Assembly (NCBI GenBank): GCA_963764955.1
Contig: CAVXVE010000017.1
Coordinates: 136,034-200,033, forward strand
DNA length: 64,000 nt
Origin: Roseiarcus sp963764955
GTDB taxonomy: Bacteria > Pseudomonadota > Alphaproteobacteria > Rhizobiales > Beijerinckiaceae
Direction: 5' to 3'
Shown: positions 36,626-45,030 of the stretch, piece by piece
Position numbering within the stretch: the stretch's first letter is position 1
How the letters are laid out: every line of letters begins with the position of its first letter
Translations under genes and position numbers: made by a program
The notes under the pieces: generated by a model
Databases searched by the model: none
What the model saw: only the letters and a program-made list of their open reading frames with translations
What the model was told of the DNA's origin: nothing

Positions 36626-37483
36626 ATGACGCAATTCGATAAATTCGCCGCGACGCGGCGCGACGCGCTGAAGGTGGGGCTGGCGGGGGCTGTGGCTTCG
36701 GGCGCCCTTCTTGGCGTGATGCGCGCCGCCTTCGCCGACGACACGCTGGCCGAGATCAAGAAGCGCGGCGTGCTCACGGCCGCGACCGAGATGCAATTCC
36801 CGCCCTTCGACATCTCCGACAACGGAACCTACAAGGGCGTCGATCGCGATCTCGTCGACGCGGTGGCCAAGGAGATGGGAGTCAAGGTCTCCTATCTCGA
36901 CCTGCCGTGGACCAGCGTCCTGCCTGGGCTGGACGCGAAGAAGTTCGATCTCTGCATCGCGCCGGTGACCATCACCAAGGAGCGGATGAAGCATTACGCC
37001 TTCACCGTGCCGATCGCCGATGCGACCGCTGCGCTGATGAAGCGCGCCGACGACAAGAGCATCATGAAGCCCGAGGACATCGCCGGCAAAACGGTCGGCG
37101 GGCAGAAGGGCACCTCGCAGGTGGCGCAGCTCAAGGCGTTCGCGGCGAAACTGCCGAAGCCGGTCGAGGTCAAGGAATATGTCGACAACAATCAGGCGGC
37201 CGCCGACCTCGCCGCCGGGCGCATCGACGCGACGGTCAATTCGCTGCCCAACCTCGCCTATGCCGCGCAACAGCGCTCCGACACGTTCGCGGTGGTGACG
37301 CCGCCGTTCGGCGAGCCCACCTATTTCTCCTGGGTCGGCCGGCTCGACGACAAGACGCTGATCGACGCCATCAACGCCGCGATCCTGAAGGTCGAGGCCG
37401 ACGGGGAAATGGCGAAGATCCAGAAGACCTGGTTCGGACAGACGATGAACCTGCCGAAGACAGTGCCCGAGCCCTCGATCTGA
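36626..37483 (+). CDS. Polar amino acid ABC transporter substrate-binding protein
   Basis: Family 3 solute-binding protein of 285 residues. The N-terminus carries a twin-arginine-like motif (TRRDALKVGLAGAVASGALL). The mature start LAEIKKRGVLTAATEMQFPP and GVDRDLVDAVAKEMGVKVSY are typical, and the ligand region is GKTVGGQKGTSQVAQLKAFA. It begins the transporter unit 36.6-39.8 kb. Downstream an inverted repeat (37551-37678) separates it from the permeases. Confidence 0.92.
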   Translation: MTQFDKFAATRRDALKVGLAGAVASGALLGVMRAAFADDTLAEIKKRGVLTAATEMQFPPFDISDNGTYKGVDRDLVDAVAKEMGVKVSYLDLPWTSVLPGLDAKKFDLCIAPVTITKERMKHYAFTVPIADATAALMKRADDKSIMKPEDIAGKTVGGQKGTSQVAQLKAFAAKLPKPVEVKEYVDNNQAAADLAAGRIDATVNSLPNLAYAAQQRSDTFAVVTPPFGEPTYFSWVGRLDDKTLIDAINAAILKVEADGEMAKIQKTWFGQTMNLPKTVPEPSI

Positions 37484-37550
37484 TCGCGCCGTCTTAACGA
37501 GCGCGGGGTTCCTCGATAGGATCGCTGACGCAGTACTGACTGGCCTAGCT

Positions 37551-37678
37551 GGATGGATTGCTTCGTCGCCATAGCCCGCCCGAATGGACGGGCGTCTCTC
37601 GACGCCCTTACGCTCCTCGCAATGACGCTCGCGGACGGTGAAGCGCGTCATTGCGAGAGAAGCGAAGCAATCCATCCC
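37551..37678. repeat. Intergenic inverted repeat (second GCGAAGCAATCCA copy)
   Basis: Left arm GGATGGATTGCTTCGTCGCC, right arm GCGTCATTGCGAGAGAAGCG followed by AAGCAATCCATCC; the left arm is extended by an inner GCCCGCCC/GGACGGGCG hairpin. Same family as 13294-13380. It falls between the binding-protein and permease genes, so it could act as a processing or attenuation hairpin within the operon. Confidence 0.7.
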
Positions 37679-37683
37679 ACGCC

Positions 37684-38340
37684 ATGAAGCCCGAGGTCAT
37701 CCTCCACTCGTTCGGCTACCTGACGCACGCCGCGGGCGTCACCATCGCTGTGTCCTTCGCCGGCATCGTGTTCGGGTTCGTCATCGGCGCGCTGGTCTGC
37801 GTCGCACGCGTTTCGCCACGCCCCTGGCTCAGACGTCTGGGCGGCGCGTATGTGAGTATCTTTCGTGGCGTTCCGCTGCTGGTGCAGCTCCTGTTCATCT
37901 ATTATTTTCTCGCCGAATACGGGCTCGACGTCCCCGCGATCGTGGCTGCGGTCGGAGCGCTCGCGCTCTCGTCGGCGGCCTATCAGGCGGAGATCCTGCG
38001 CGGCGCGCTCAACGCCGTGCCGCGCGGGCAGGGAGAGGCGGCGACCGCGCTTGGCTTTTCCGGCCTCGACATCTGGCGGCGCGTTCTTCTGCCGCAAGCC
38101 CTGAGGATTTCGACGCCGCCGCTCATCAACGAATTCATTCTCCTCATCAAGGCTTCGTCGCTGGTCTCGGTGGTCGGGATCGCCGAATTGACGCGCGTCA
38201 GCATGAACATCGCCTCCGAGACCTATCGGCCGCTCGAGGCCTATGTCGGCGGCGCCCTGTTCTATCTCGCGATCAACCTTTGCCTGGCGGGGGCGGGCGC
38301 GCTCGTGGAGCAGCGCCTTGCCGCGGCGGGCGCGCGATGA
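37684..38340 (+). CDS. Amino acid ABC transporter permease 1
   Basis: HisMQ-type permease of 218 residues with signature EFILLIKASSLVSVVGIAEL and a FRGVPLLVQLLFIYY loop. About five helices. It overlaps the second permease by four bases, so the pair is translationally coupled. Confidence 0.92.
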   Translation: MKPEVILHSFGYLTHAAGVTIAVSFAGIVFGFVIGALVCVARVSPRPWLRRLGGAYVSIFRGVPLLVQLLFIYYFLAEYGLDVPAIVAAVGALALSSAAYQAEILRGALNAVPRGQGEAATALGFSGLDIWRRVLLPQALRISTPPLINEFILLIKASSLVSVVGIAELTRVSMNIASETYRPLEAYVGGALFYLAINLCLAGAGALVEQRLAAAGAR

Positions 38341-39005
38341 GCCTTGCTCTCATCTGGCATTATGCGCCCTCGCTCCTGAGCGGCTTTGGGGTCACCATCC
38401 TGTGCTGGGCGGCCGGCGGCGCGCTCGGGCTCATCCTCGGGTTCGCGATCACCTTGCTTGTTCGGCTGCGGATCGCGCCGCTCAACGGACTCATCCGGGC
38501 GTTCATCGAGATCTTCCGCGGCACGCCGTTCTTGGTGCAGCTCTTCCTCCTCTATGCGGGCGGCCCGTCGATCGGGCTCAGACTCAGCGCGACTGCGGCC
38601 GGCGTTCTTGGTCTCGCCCTCTACTCGTCGGCCTATTTCGCCGAGATCTTTCGCGCCGGCTTCGCCGCCGTGCCGGCAGGCCAGATCGAGGCCGCGGTCA
38701 GCGTCGGCATGGCCCCGTTCGACACGATGACGCGGGTGATGCTGCCGGGCGCGCTCATCGCCGCCGTGCCTTCGATCGTCAACATGCTGATCATCCTGTC
38801 GAAGGAGACGGTCGTCTTGTCGATCATCACCGTGCCAGAGCTCATGTATCAGGTGCAGACGATGGCGGCGGAGACGTTCACCGCCTTCGGCGCGATCTTC
38901 GCCATGGCGGTCTTCTACTGGCTTCTGGTCGAGGCGGTGTCGCGCGTCGGCGCCCGGATTGAAGCTCGGGTGACGGCCTATCTCGCGCATGAGGCCAGCG
39001 CATGA
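38337..39005 (+). CDS. Amino acid ABC transporter permease 2
   Basis: Second HisMQ-type permease, 222 residues: FIEIFRGTPFLVQLFLLYAG and MLIILSKETVVLSIITVPEL. It forms the heterodimeric channel with the preceding permease. The stop overlaps the ATPase start (ATGA). Confidence 0.92.
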   Translation: MSLALIWHYAPSLLSGFGVTILCWAAGGALGLILGFAITLLVRLRIAPLNGLIRAFIEIFRGTPFLVQLFLLYAGGPSIGLRLSATAAGVLGLALYSSAYFAEIFRAGFAAVPAGQIEAAVSVGMAPFDTMTRVMLPGALIAAVPSIVNMLIILSKETVVLSIITVPELMYQVQTMAAETFTAFGAIFAMAVFYWLLVEAVSRVGARIEARVTAYLAHEASA

Positions 39006-39781
39006 ACGCGCCGATGATCGAGCTTGCCAAGGTGAGCAAGAGCTTCGGCGCGCATCAGGTGCTGCGCGGCGTCGACTTTTCCGTCGGGCGCTCGGAGGTC
39101 GTCTGCCTTATCGGGCCGAGCGGCTCCGGCAAGAGCACGCTCTTGAGATGCGTGAATTTCCTCGAGCCCTATGATTCCGGCGATCTTCGCATCGACGGCA
39201 GGCTGATCGGCTACGACGACGCGAACGGAACCCGCCGGCCGATGGCGGCGCGCGCCCTGCGCGAGATGCGGCGCGAGATCGGCATGGTGTTCCAGCATTT
39301 CAATCTTTGGCCGCACATGACGGCGCTCGGCAATGTCGCCGAACCGTTGCGGCGCGTGCGCGGCCTGAACGCGCGCGAAGCGGCCGAGCGCGCCACGGCG
39401 ATGCTGACCCGGGTCGGGCTCGCCGCCAAGGCCGACGCCTATCCGTCGCGCCTTTCAGGCGGGCAGCAGCAGCGCGTCGCCATCGCGCGGGCGCTGGCGA
39501 TGCAGCCCCGCCTCATGCTGTTCGACGAGCCGACCTCGGCGCTCGATCCCGAGCTGGTCGGGGAAGTGCTGGAGGTGATGAAGAGCCTCGCGGCGGAGGG
39601 CATGACGATGCTGATCGTCACCCACGAGATGGGCTTCGCCGCCCATGTCGCCGGCCGCATCGCCTTCATCGACGAGGGCCGCATCATCGACGAGGGCCCG
39701 CCGCGCCGGGTGTTCCACGAGAGCCCGGAGCCTCGCGTGCGGCAGTTTCTGCAGACCTATCACGATCGCAACGCGTTCTGA
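39002..39781 (+). CDS. Amino acid ABC transporter ATP-binding protein
   Basis: ABC ATPase of 259 residues: Walker A GPSGSGKSTLLR, Q-loop MVFQHFNLWPH, signature LSGGQQQRVAIARAL, Walker B LMLFDEPTSALDPE and switch VTHEMGFAA. GlnQ/HisP type. Completes the amino acid transporter with the two upstream permeases and the binding protein. Confidence 0.94.
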   Translation: MNAPMIELAKVSKSFGAHQVLRGVDFSVGRSEVVCLIGPSGSGKSTLLRCVNFLEPYDSGDLRIDGRLIGYDDANGTRRPMAARALREMRREIGMVFQHFNLWPHMTALGNVAEPLRRVRGLNAREAAERATAMLTRVGLAAKADAYPSRLSGGQQQRVAIARALAMQPRLMLFDEPTSALDPELVGEVLEVMKSLAAEGMTMLIVTHEMGFAAHVAGRIAFIDEGRIIDEGPPRRVFHESPEPRVRQFLQTYHDRNAF

Positions 39782-39879
39782 GCCAGTGGGCGCCCCTCGC
39801 GCCGCGCTCCGTTCTCCCGACGTTCACATGGAACAGGCGGCGCGCCTTCGGCGTTTCGGGGAAAAGCCGGGCGCGCCCA

Positions 39880-40929
39880 ATGTTCGATTCCGAGGTCCGT
39901 ATTTCCGTCGACGTGGCCATGCCGGCGCCGCCTGGCCTGCGCTATGTGTCCGATGACGGTCCGGCGATCCGGCGCCGGCGAGCGGGCAGGGGCTTCGTCT
40001 ATTTGGATGCGAGAGGCAGGCGGGTCGCGAATCCCGATACGCTGAACCGCATACGCGCCCTTGTCATTCCGCCGGCCTGGACGGACGTGTGGATCTGCGC
40101 GGCGGCGGACGGGCACATCCAGGCGACCGGCCGAGACGCCAAGGGGCGCAAGCAGTACAAATATCACGCCGAATATCGCGAGGCGCGGGAGCAGACGAAA
40201 TATGAGCATCTGCTCGAGTTCGCCGCCGCGCTGCCGACGATCCGGGCCAAGGTCGCCGAACACATGAGCCTGCGCGGCCTGCCGCGCGAGAAGGTCCTGG
40301 CGACGATCGTACGCCTTCTGGAGACGACGCTCATCCGTGTCGGCAACGACGAATATGCGCGAACCAATCAGAGTTACGGGCTCACGACCCTCAGAAGCGA
40401 GCATGTCGCAGTCGAGGGCGCTGAAGTTCGCTTCCACTTCGCCGGCAAGAGCGGCAAGCAATGGTCGCTCGCCACTCGCGACCGGCGGGTGGCGCGGATC
40501 ATTCGCGCCTGCCAGGAACTGCCAGGGCAGGAGCTTCTGCATTATTTCGACGAAGACAAGACGCTGCGCGCGGTGTCGTCGGGCGACGTCAACGCCTATC
40601 TCAGAGAGATCGCCGGCGGCGACGTCACCGCCAAGGATTTCCGCACCTGGGCCGGAACGATGCTGATGGCGCGGTTCCTCTCAAGCGCGCCTCCATTCAC
40701 CAGTGCGACGCAGGCCAAGCGCTCAATGAGCGCCGCGGTCAAGCAGGTCGCGGCGGCGTTGGGCAACACCGCGGCGGTGTGCCGCAAGTCCTATATCCAT
40801 CCGGCGATCGCCGAGGCCTATCTCGGCGGCGCCTTCGCGCTGATCGCCGCGCCGGAGAGCGGGGCCTCCGAATTGGCGGGTCTGACCGCTGAGGAGACTG
40901 CGGTCCTCGCGCTGCTCGCGGATTCTTGA
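39880..40929 (+). CDS. DNA topoisomerase IB
   Basis: Poxvirus/bacterial-type topoisomerase IB of 349 residues. N-terminal domain RYVSDDGPAIRRRRAGRGFV and IPPAWTDVWICAAADGHIQA; catalytic domain RVGNDEYARTNQSYGLTTLR, KDFRTWAGTMLMARFL and the active-site tyrosine (Tyr305) in CRKSYIHPAIAEAY. Enzymes of this class relax supercoils through a 3'-phosphotyrosyl link. Start ATG 39880 or the downstream ATG 39919. Such genes are common in alphaproteobacteria. Confidence 0.9.
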   Translation: MFDSEVRISVDVAMPAPPGLRYVSDDGPAIRRRRAGRGFVYLDARGRRVANPDTLNRIRALVIPPAWTDVWICAAADGHIQATGRDAKGRKQYKYHAEYREAREQTKYEHLLEFAAALPTIRAKVAEHMSLRGLPREKVLATIVRLLETTLIRVGNDEYARTNQSYGLTTLRSEHVAVEGAEVRFHFAGKSGKQWSLATRDRRVARIIRACQELPGQELLHYFDEDKTLRAVSSGDVNAYLREIAGGDVTAKDFRTWAGTMLMARFLSSAPPFTSATQAKRSMSAAVKQVAAALGNTAAVCRKSYIHPAIAEAYLGGAFALIAAPESGASELAGLTAEETAVLALLADS

Positions 40930-40947
40930 ATTCAGCCTTGCGAGCGC

Positions 40948-41976
40948 TCAGCCGCGCGCCTTCTCGTTGAGGCTCGGAAAGCCGCGCTGGTGCCAGACCG
41001 GGTAGGCGGGAACGACATCGCTCGCCGCGTCGAGCTTCGCTGCCTGCTCGGGCGTCAGTTTCCAGCCGACAGCGCCAATGTTCTCGCGCAACTGCTCCTC
41101 GTTGCGGGCGCCGATGATGAGACTGGCGACCGTCGGACGCCTGAGCAGCCAGTTGAGCGCGATCTGCGGGATGGTCTTTCCGGTCTCCTTGCTGAGCGCG
41201 TCAAGCGCGTCAACGATTGCGAACAAGCGCGCCTCGTCATAGCGCGGCCCCGTTTCCGGAATGGAATGCGCGCGTGTGCCTGGCTGCGGCGGCTGTCCAC
41301 GCCGGATTTTTCCGGTGAGCTTCCCCCAGCCGAGCGGGCTCCAGACGACCGCGCCCACGCCCTGATCAAGGCCAAGCGGCATGAGCTCCCACTCATAGTC
41401 GCGATTGAGCAGCGAATAATAAGCCTGGTGCGCGACATAGCGCGGATAGCCGTAACGCTCCGACGCGGCGAGCGACTTCATCAGATGCCAGCCGGAGAAA
41501 TTCGAGCAGCCGATGTAGCGGACCTTGCCCGCGCGCACGAGGTGATCGAGGGTGGAGAGCGTCTCCTCCACCGGCGTATTGTAGTCCTGGCCGTGCAATT
41601 GCAGGAGGTCGATCGTCTCGATTCCGAGCCGCCTGAGAGAGCCTTCCGTCGCCTCCAGGAGATGGTGGCGCGACGAGCCATAGTCGTTCGGGCCGTCGCC
41701 CATCGGGAATGTCGCCTTGGTGGAAATGAGCGTGCGATTGCGCTTGCCCTTGATCGCCTCTCCGAGGATCTGTTCGGCGAGGCCGGCGGAATAAACGTCG
41801 GCGGTGTCGAACAGGCTCACCCCGTGGTCGAGGCATATGTCGATCAGCCGGGACGCGCCCGCGGCGTCGGTCGTTCCCCATGCGTTGAAGAAGTCATTGC
41901 CGCCGCCGAAAGTGCCCGTGCCGAAGCTCAGCGCCGGCACACGCAGGCCGGAATGGCCGAGACGATTGTATTCCAA
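40948..41976 (-). CDS. Aldo/keto reductase
   Basis: NADPH-dependent aldo/keto reductase of 342 residues. Catalytic tetrad regions: DTADVYSAGLAEQILGEAI, the lysine in LISTKATFPMG and the histidine in LLQLHGQDYNTPVEETL. The NADPH-binding end is SLIIGARNEEQLRENIGAVG. YghZ/general AKR type. Convergent with the topoisomerase gene. Substrate unknown. Confidence 0.92.
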   Translation of the reverse strand: MEYNRLGHSGLRVPALSFGTGTFGGGNDFFNAWGTTDAAGASRLIDICLDHGVSLFDTADVYSAGLAEQILGEAIKGKRNRTLISTKATFPMGDGPNDYGSSRHHLLEATEGSLRRLGIETIDLLQLHGQDYNTPVEETLSTLDHLVRAGKVRYIGCSNFSGWHLMKSLAASERYGYPRYVAHQAYYSLLNRDYEWELMPLGLDQGVGAVVWSPLGWGKLTGKIRRGQPPQPGTRAHSIPETGPRYDEARLFAIVDALDALSKETGKTIPQIALNWLLRRPTVASLIIGARNEEQLRENIGAVGWKLTPEQAAKLDAASDVVPAYPVWHQRGFPSLNEKARG

Positions 41977-42087
41977 GATCCTGCTCCTATTGGGATCGCG
42001 CTCGCAGCAAGCCTCGCATCGGGGCCGCCTTTACTGCGCTCGCCTCCGTGATAGTCTGACGGGCCGGCGGATGAAAGAGGGCGCGCG

Positions 42088-42735
42088 ATGGCGAGCTTCG
42101 AGGGCAAGACCATCTCCCATATCCACCACGAATTGCATTCGCATCTGCCCTCCGAGCCGGCCTTGCGCACGAAGGCGCTCGAAAGCCTGCTTGCGGAGAA
42201 AGAGCTTATCGATCCCGCCGCGGTCGACGCCTGGATCGAGATGTATCGCGACGAGATCGGCCCGAAGCGCGGGGCGTCCGTGGTCGCGCGCGCCTGGGTC
42301 GATCTCGCCTTCAAGGCGCGGCTCCTGGCGGACGGAACCGCAGCGATCGGCGAACTCGGTTTCGCCGGTCATGCGACCGGGCACTTGCAGGCGGTCGAGA
42401 ACACCGCGGACGTGCACAATCTCGTCGTCTGCACTCTTTGCTCCTGCTATCCGTTCTCGCTGCTTGGTCTCTCGCCCTCGTGGTACAAGTCGAACGAATA
42501 TCGCGCTCGCGCGGTGCGCGATCCGCGCGGCGTACTCGAGGAATTCGGCGTCGAGCTCGACGGCGAGACGCAGGTCCGGGTCTGGGACTCGACATCGGAG
42601 CGGCGCTATCTCGTGGTGCCTGAGCGGCCGAAGGGGGTCGAGGATTGGGACGAGGCGGCGCTCGCCAGACTTGTCACACGCAATTCGATGATCGGCACGC
42701 AGCGCGATCTCTCTCCGGCGCGGGCGACAGCCTGA
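42088..42735 (+). CDS. nthA: Nitrile hydratase alpha subunit, cobalt type
   Basis: Nitrile hydratase alpha subunit of 215 residues; with the beta subunit it hydrates nitriles to amides. The metal-claw motif VCTLCSC has Cys115, Cys118 and Cys120 (two become oxidised to sulfinic/sulfenic acid); threonine in the second place marks the Co(III) type rather than iron (CSLCSC). YPFSLLGLSPSWYKSNEYRA is conserved. The stop overlaps the beta start (TGATG). Thiocyanate hydrolase gamma subunit is an alternative, but the two-subunit order fits nitrile hydratase. Confidence 0.93.
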   Translation: MASFEGKTISHIHHELHSHLPSEPALRTKALESLLAEKELIDPAAVDAWIEMYRDEIGPKRGASVVARAWVDLAFKARLLADGTAAIGELGFAGHATGHLQAVENTADVHNLVVCTLCSCYPFSLLGLSPSWYKSNEYRARAVRDPRGVLEEFGVELDGETQVRVWDSTSERRYLVVPERPKGVEDWDEAALARLVTRNSMIGTQRDLSPARATA

Positions 42736-43391
42736 TGGACGGCGTTCACGATCTCGGCGGCCGGGAGGGCTTCGGGCCGATCAAGGGCAAGCACGATGGC
42801 CAGATGATCCACGCCGAATGGGAGATCCGCGATTTCGCCATCAAGCAGTCGGCCGCCGCCGGTCAGAGCTGGACGATCGACTGGTTCCGCTATTGCCGCG
42901 AGCTCGCCGACCCGGTCGATTATCTGACACGGCCCTATTACGATCAATGGCTGACGACAGCCGTCGCCCAGCTCATCGACGAAGGCTATCTCACGCTCGA
43001 TGAGGTCAAGGCGGGCGTTGCGGCTTTCACTCCGAAGCCCGGCGTTCCGCCGCAGAGCGCGCAAGCGGCGCGCGCGGCCGTCAGGAATCCGAGGAGCTTC
43101 GCGGTTAGCGTCAATGCGCCGCCGCGCTTCGCGATTGGCGAAAGGGTGCGATGCCGGCTCGACGGCGGCGTTGGCCATACGCGCCTGCCGCAATATGTGC
43201 GGGGCAGGGCGGGGGAGATCCACAGCCATCACGGCGGTCATGCGCTGCCCGACGCGGGAGCGCGCGGCGAACATCGCGGCGAGCATCTCTACACCCTGAG
43301 CTTCGCTTCTGCGGACCTCTGGCTGGAGGCGAAAGGGAGCGCCGACCGTGTGTTCGTCGACCTGTGGGAGAGCTATCTTGAACCGACCTGA
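42735..43391 (+). CDS. nthB: Nitrile hydratase beta subunit
   Basis: Beta subunit of 218 residues starting MDGVHDLGGREGFGPI, the typical N-terminus. The C-terminal SH3-like part has HTRLPQYVRGRAGEIHSHHG and LWLEAKGSADRVFVDLWESY. Two arginines that contact the alpha claw are expected around PPRFAIGERVR and RLPQYVRG. TGATG coupling with the alpha subunit. Confidence 0.93.
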   Translation: MDGVHDLGGREGFGPIKGKHDGQMIHAEWEIRDFAIKQSAAAGQSWTIDWFRYCRELADPVDYLTRPYYDQWLTTAVAQLIDEGYLTLDEVKAGVAAFTPKPGVPPQSAQAARAAVRNPRSFAVSVNAPPRFAIGERVRCRLDGGVGHTRLPQYVRGRAGEIHSHHGGHALPDAGARGEHRGEHLYTLSFASADLWLEAKGSADRVFVDLWESYLEPT

Positions 43392-43752
43392 GCTCAGCTT
43401 TCTCAAGGCCAAGGACGGCGAGCCGGCGTTCGGCGAGCCATGGCATGCGCAGGCGTTGGCGCTCGCCGACGCCCTTGTGAAGCGCGGCGTGATCTCGCCA
43501 GCGCGCTGGGCCGGGACGCTTGGCGCCGAGATCAAGGCGCTGAGCGCCGAGCCCGACGATCGCGAGACCTATTTCCGGGCCGTCCTCGCGGCGCTTGAGC
43601 GGCTGCTTGCGGAAGCCGGCAGCCTCACGCGCGAAGAACTCGATGAGCGCGAGCATCAATGGGAGCGCGCCTACTTGCGCACCCCGCATGGGCGCCCGGT
43701 CGAGCTTGCCGCAGGCATGGAGCCGCTAGCGCCCCACCACGGCGAAGTCTAG
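43378..43752 (+). CDS. Nitrile hydratase accessory/activator protein
   Basis: Protein of 124 residues related to the N-terminal half of nitrile hydratase beta subunits (AFGEPWHAQALALADALVKR, RWAGTLGAEIKAL, YLRTPHGRPVEL), the P14K/NhlE class that inserts cobalt by subunit swapping. The start is TTG 43378 (after GGGAGAG), inside the last 14 bases of the beta gene. Completes the cassette alpha-beta-activator. No amidase follows directly. Confidence 0.85.
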   Translation: MNRPELSFLKAKDGEPAFGEPWHAQALALADALVKRGVISPARWAGTLGAEIKALSAEPDDRETYFRAVLAALERLLAEAGSLTREELDEREHQWERAYLRTPHGRPVELAAGMEPLAPHHGEV

Positions 43753-44258
43753 CCGACCAATCGCCAGCCGACGGCGCTTCGCTCAAGCACTGTCGCCCGC
43801 AGGCCGAACGGCTCCGGCGTGACGCCGCGGATCCAAAGCTCCATGCGCTCGACCTCGACCTCGACGAAAATCGCATTTGTCCGGTCTGTTTCGCTGGGAA
43901 AGTAGACGTCATAGGCCGCCTTCCAGCGGCTGCGCGTCCCGGATTCGCTCTCGTGCAGTGCGGCTCTGCCGATGAACGTGGCGAACGCGAGGTCGGGGTC
44001 GTGCTGAAACAGGATCGTGACCGTGTCGGCCCGTCGCATGTCGGCCGCCTTGTGCGATCGGCCATCGGTGAGGAACCGGATCTTCCACTCGTCCTCGCCG
44101 GGGTCGTTCAGCACCCGCCCCATCGGCCGAACGTGAGGCGCGCCGGCCTCGCTTGCGGTCACGAGCCAGCAATAGCGCGCGCTTCGCATCGTCTTTGCGG
44201 CGCCGGCCATCAGGCGGCTGACGTCAACGCTGTCGGGCTTGGCCTTCGTTTCCAACAT
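43749..44258 (-). CDS. Pyridoxamine 5'-phosphate oxidase-like flavin-binding protein
   Basis: Split-barrel protein of 169 residues, general stress protein 26 / PNPOx-like: RYCWLVTASEAGAPHVRPMG, WKIRFLTDGRSHKAADMRRA, TVTILFQHDPDLAFATFIGR. Binds FMN or F420-like flavins in relatives. It is divergent from a TetR gene and shares operator-containing DNA with it, so it is probably the target of that repressor. Confidence 0.88.
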   Translation of the reverse strand: MLETKAKPDSVDVSRLMAGAAKTMRSARYCWLVTASEAGAPHVRPMGRVLNDPGEDEWKIRFLTDGRSHKAADMRRADTVTILFQHDPDLAFATFIGRAALHESESGTRSRWKAAYDVYFPSETDRTNAIFVEVEVERMELWIRGVTPEPFGLRATVLERSAVGWRLVG

Positions 44259-44305
44259 CGGAAAATCCTCCGTTTCGCCCCGGCCGCCCGCACGCTTACC
44301 AGATA

Positions 44306-44335
44306 TAGACGCGGCCGTCTAGACCGGATAGTCTA
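44306..44335. promoter_or_regulatory. Two overlapping TetR operators
   Basis: Two TAGAC-N6-GTCTA palindromes, at 44306-44321 (spacer GCGGCC) and 44320-44335 (spacer CGGATA). They share the bases TA and are 14 bp apart. The second ends five bases before the TetR ATG (44341). The pattern is that of NemR boxes. They lie between the divergent PPOX-like and TetR genes. Confidence 0.75.
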
Positions 44336-44340
44336 CAAAC

Positions 44341-44943
44341 ATGGGGCGAGCGCAATTCGATCACGCGAGTTTCCTTGGCGCTGCTCGCGACCTCCTCGCC
44401 GAGCGGGGGCCTGAAGCCGTGACTATCGATTCGGTCGGCGAGCGGATCGGAGCGCCCAAGGGCTCGTTCTACTATCGCTTCGCCTCGCGCGACGCGCTGC
44501 TCGGTGAAGTATGGCTCGAGACCGTGCTCGCCTATCAGGAGGGCTTCGTCGCCGCGATCGAGGCCGGCGACGGCCTACGCGCCGCGCTGCACACGCCGGC
44601 TTGGGCGCGCCGCCATTTGGAAGACGCGCGACTGCTGATGCTCTACAGCCGACATGATTTCGTTCAAGGCGACTGGCCGGCGGCGCTCAGAGGCGGGGCG
44701 GCCGATCAGGCTGAGCGTTTCGAGGCTTGCTTGCGGACATTTGCGCGCGGAGCGTTCGGCCGCGCCGGTCGCGCTGAGATGCGCCAGGCCGCATTCGTGC
44801 TGGCGGAAGTCCCGATCGCCGCGGTTAAGCATCATCTTCAGCGCCGCGAGCGGCCGCCGCGGCTGGTTGATGAATTGATCAGCAAGACGTACCGCGCGAT
44901 CGTCGGGGACACCGATGCGGAGGGCGGCGCGCGAACTCGCTAG
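44341..44943 (+). CDS. TetR family transcriptional regulator
   Basis: TetR regulator of 200 residues: helix-turn-helix ARDLLAERGPEAVTIDSVGE and RIGAPKGSFYYRFASRDALL; the ligand domain holds a single cysteine in FEACLRTFARGAFGRAG. The overlapping TAGAC-N6-GTCTA palindromes at its start suggest autorepression and control of the divergent flavin-binding protein. The leader is very short, so translation may start nearly leaderless. Confidence 0.9.
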   Translation: MGRAQFDHASFLGAARDLLAERGPEAVTIDSVGERIGAPKGSFYYRFASRDALLGEVWLETVLAYQEGFVAAIEAGDGLRAALHTPAWARRHLEDARLLMLYSRHDFVQGDWPAALRGGAADQAERFEACLRTFARGAFGRAGRAEMRQAAFVLAEVPIAAVKHHLQRRERPPRLVDELISKTYRAIVGDTDAEGGARTR

Positions 44944-45030
44944 ATCCTGCGGGTCGCGATGTTTCCGAGTCGATCATTCCTGCTTTAAGAGGTGAGTTAC
45001 ACTGCTGAGCGGCGCCGGAGGCGAACACGC

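Noticed and set aside
35960..37675. A 571-codon open frame on the minus strand
   Set aside because: Runs antisense through the binding protein and out of frame through the RraA gene; no conserved motif.
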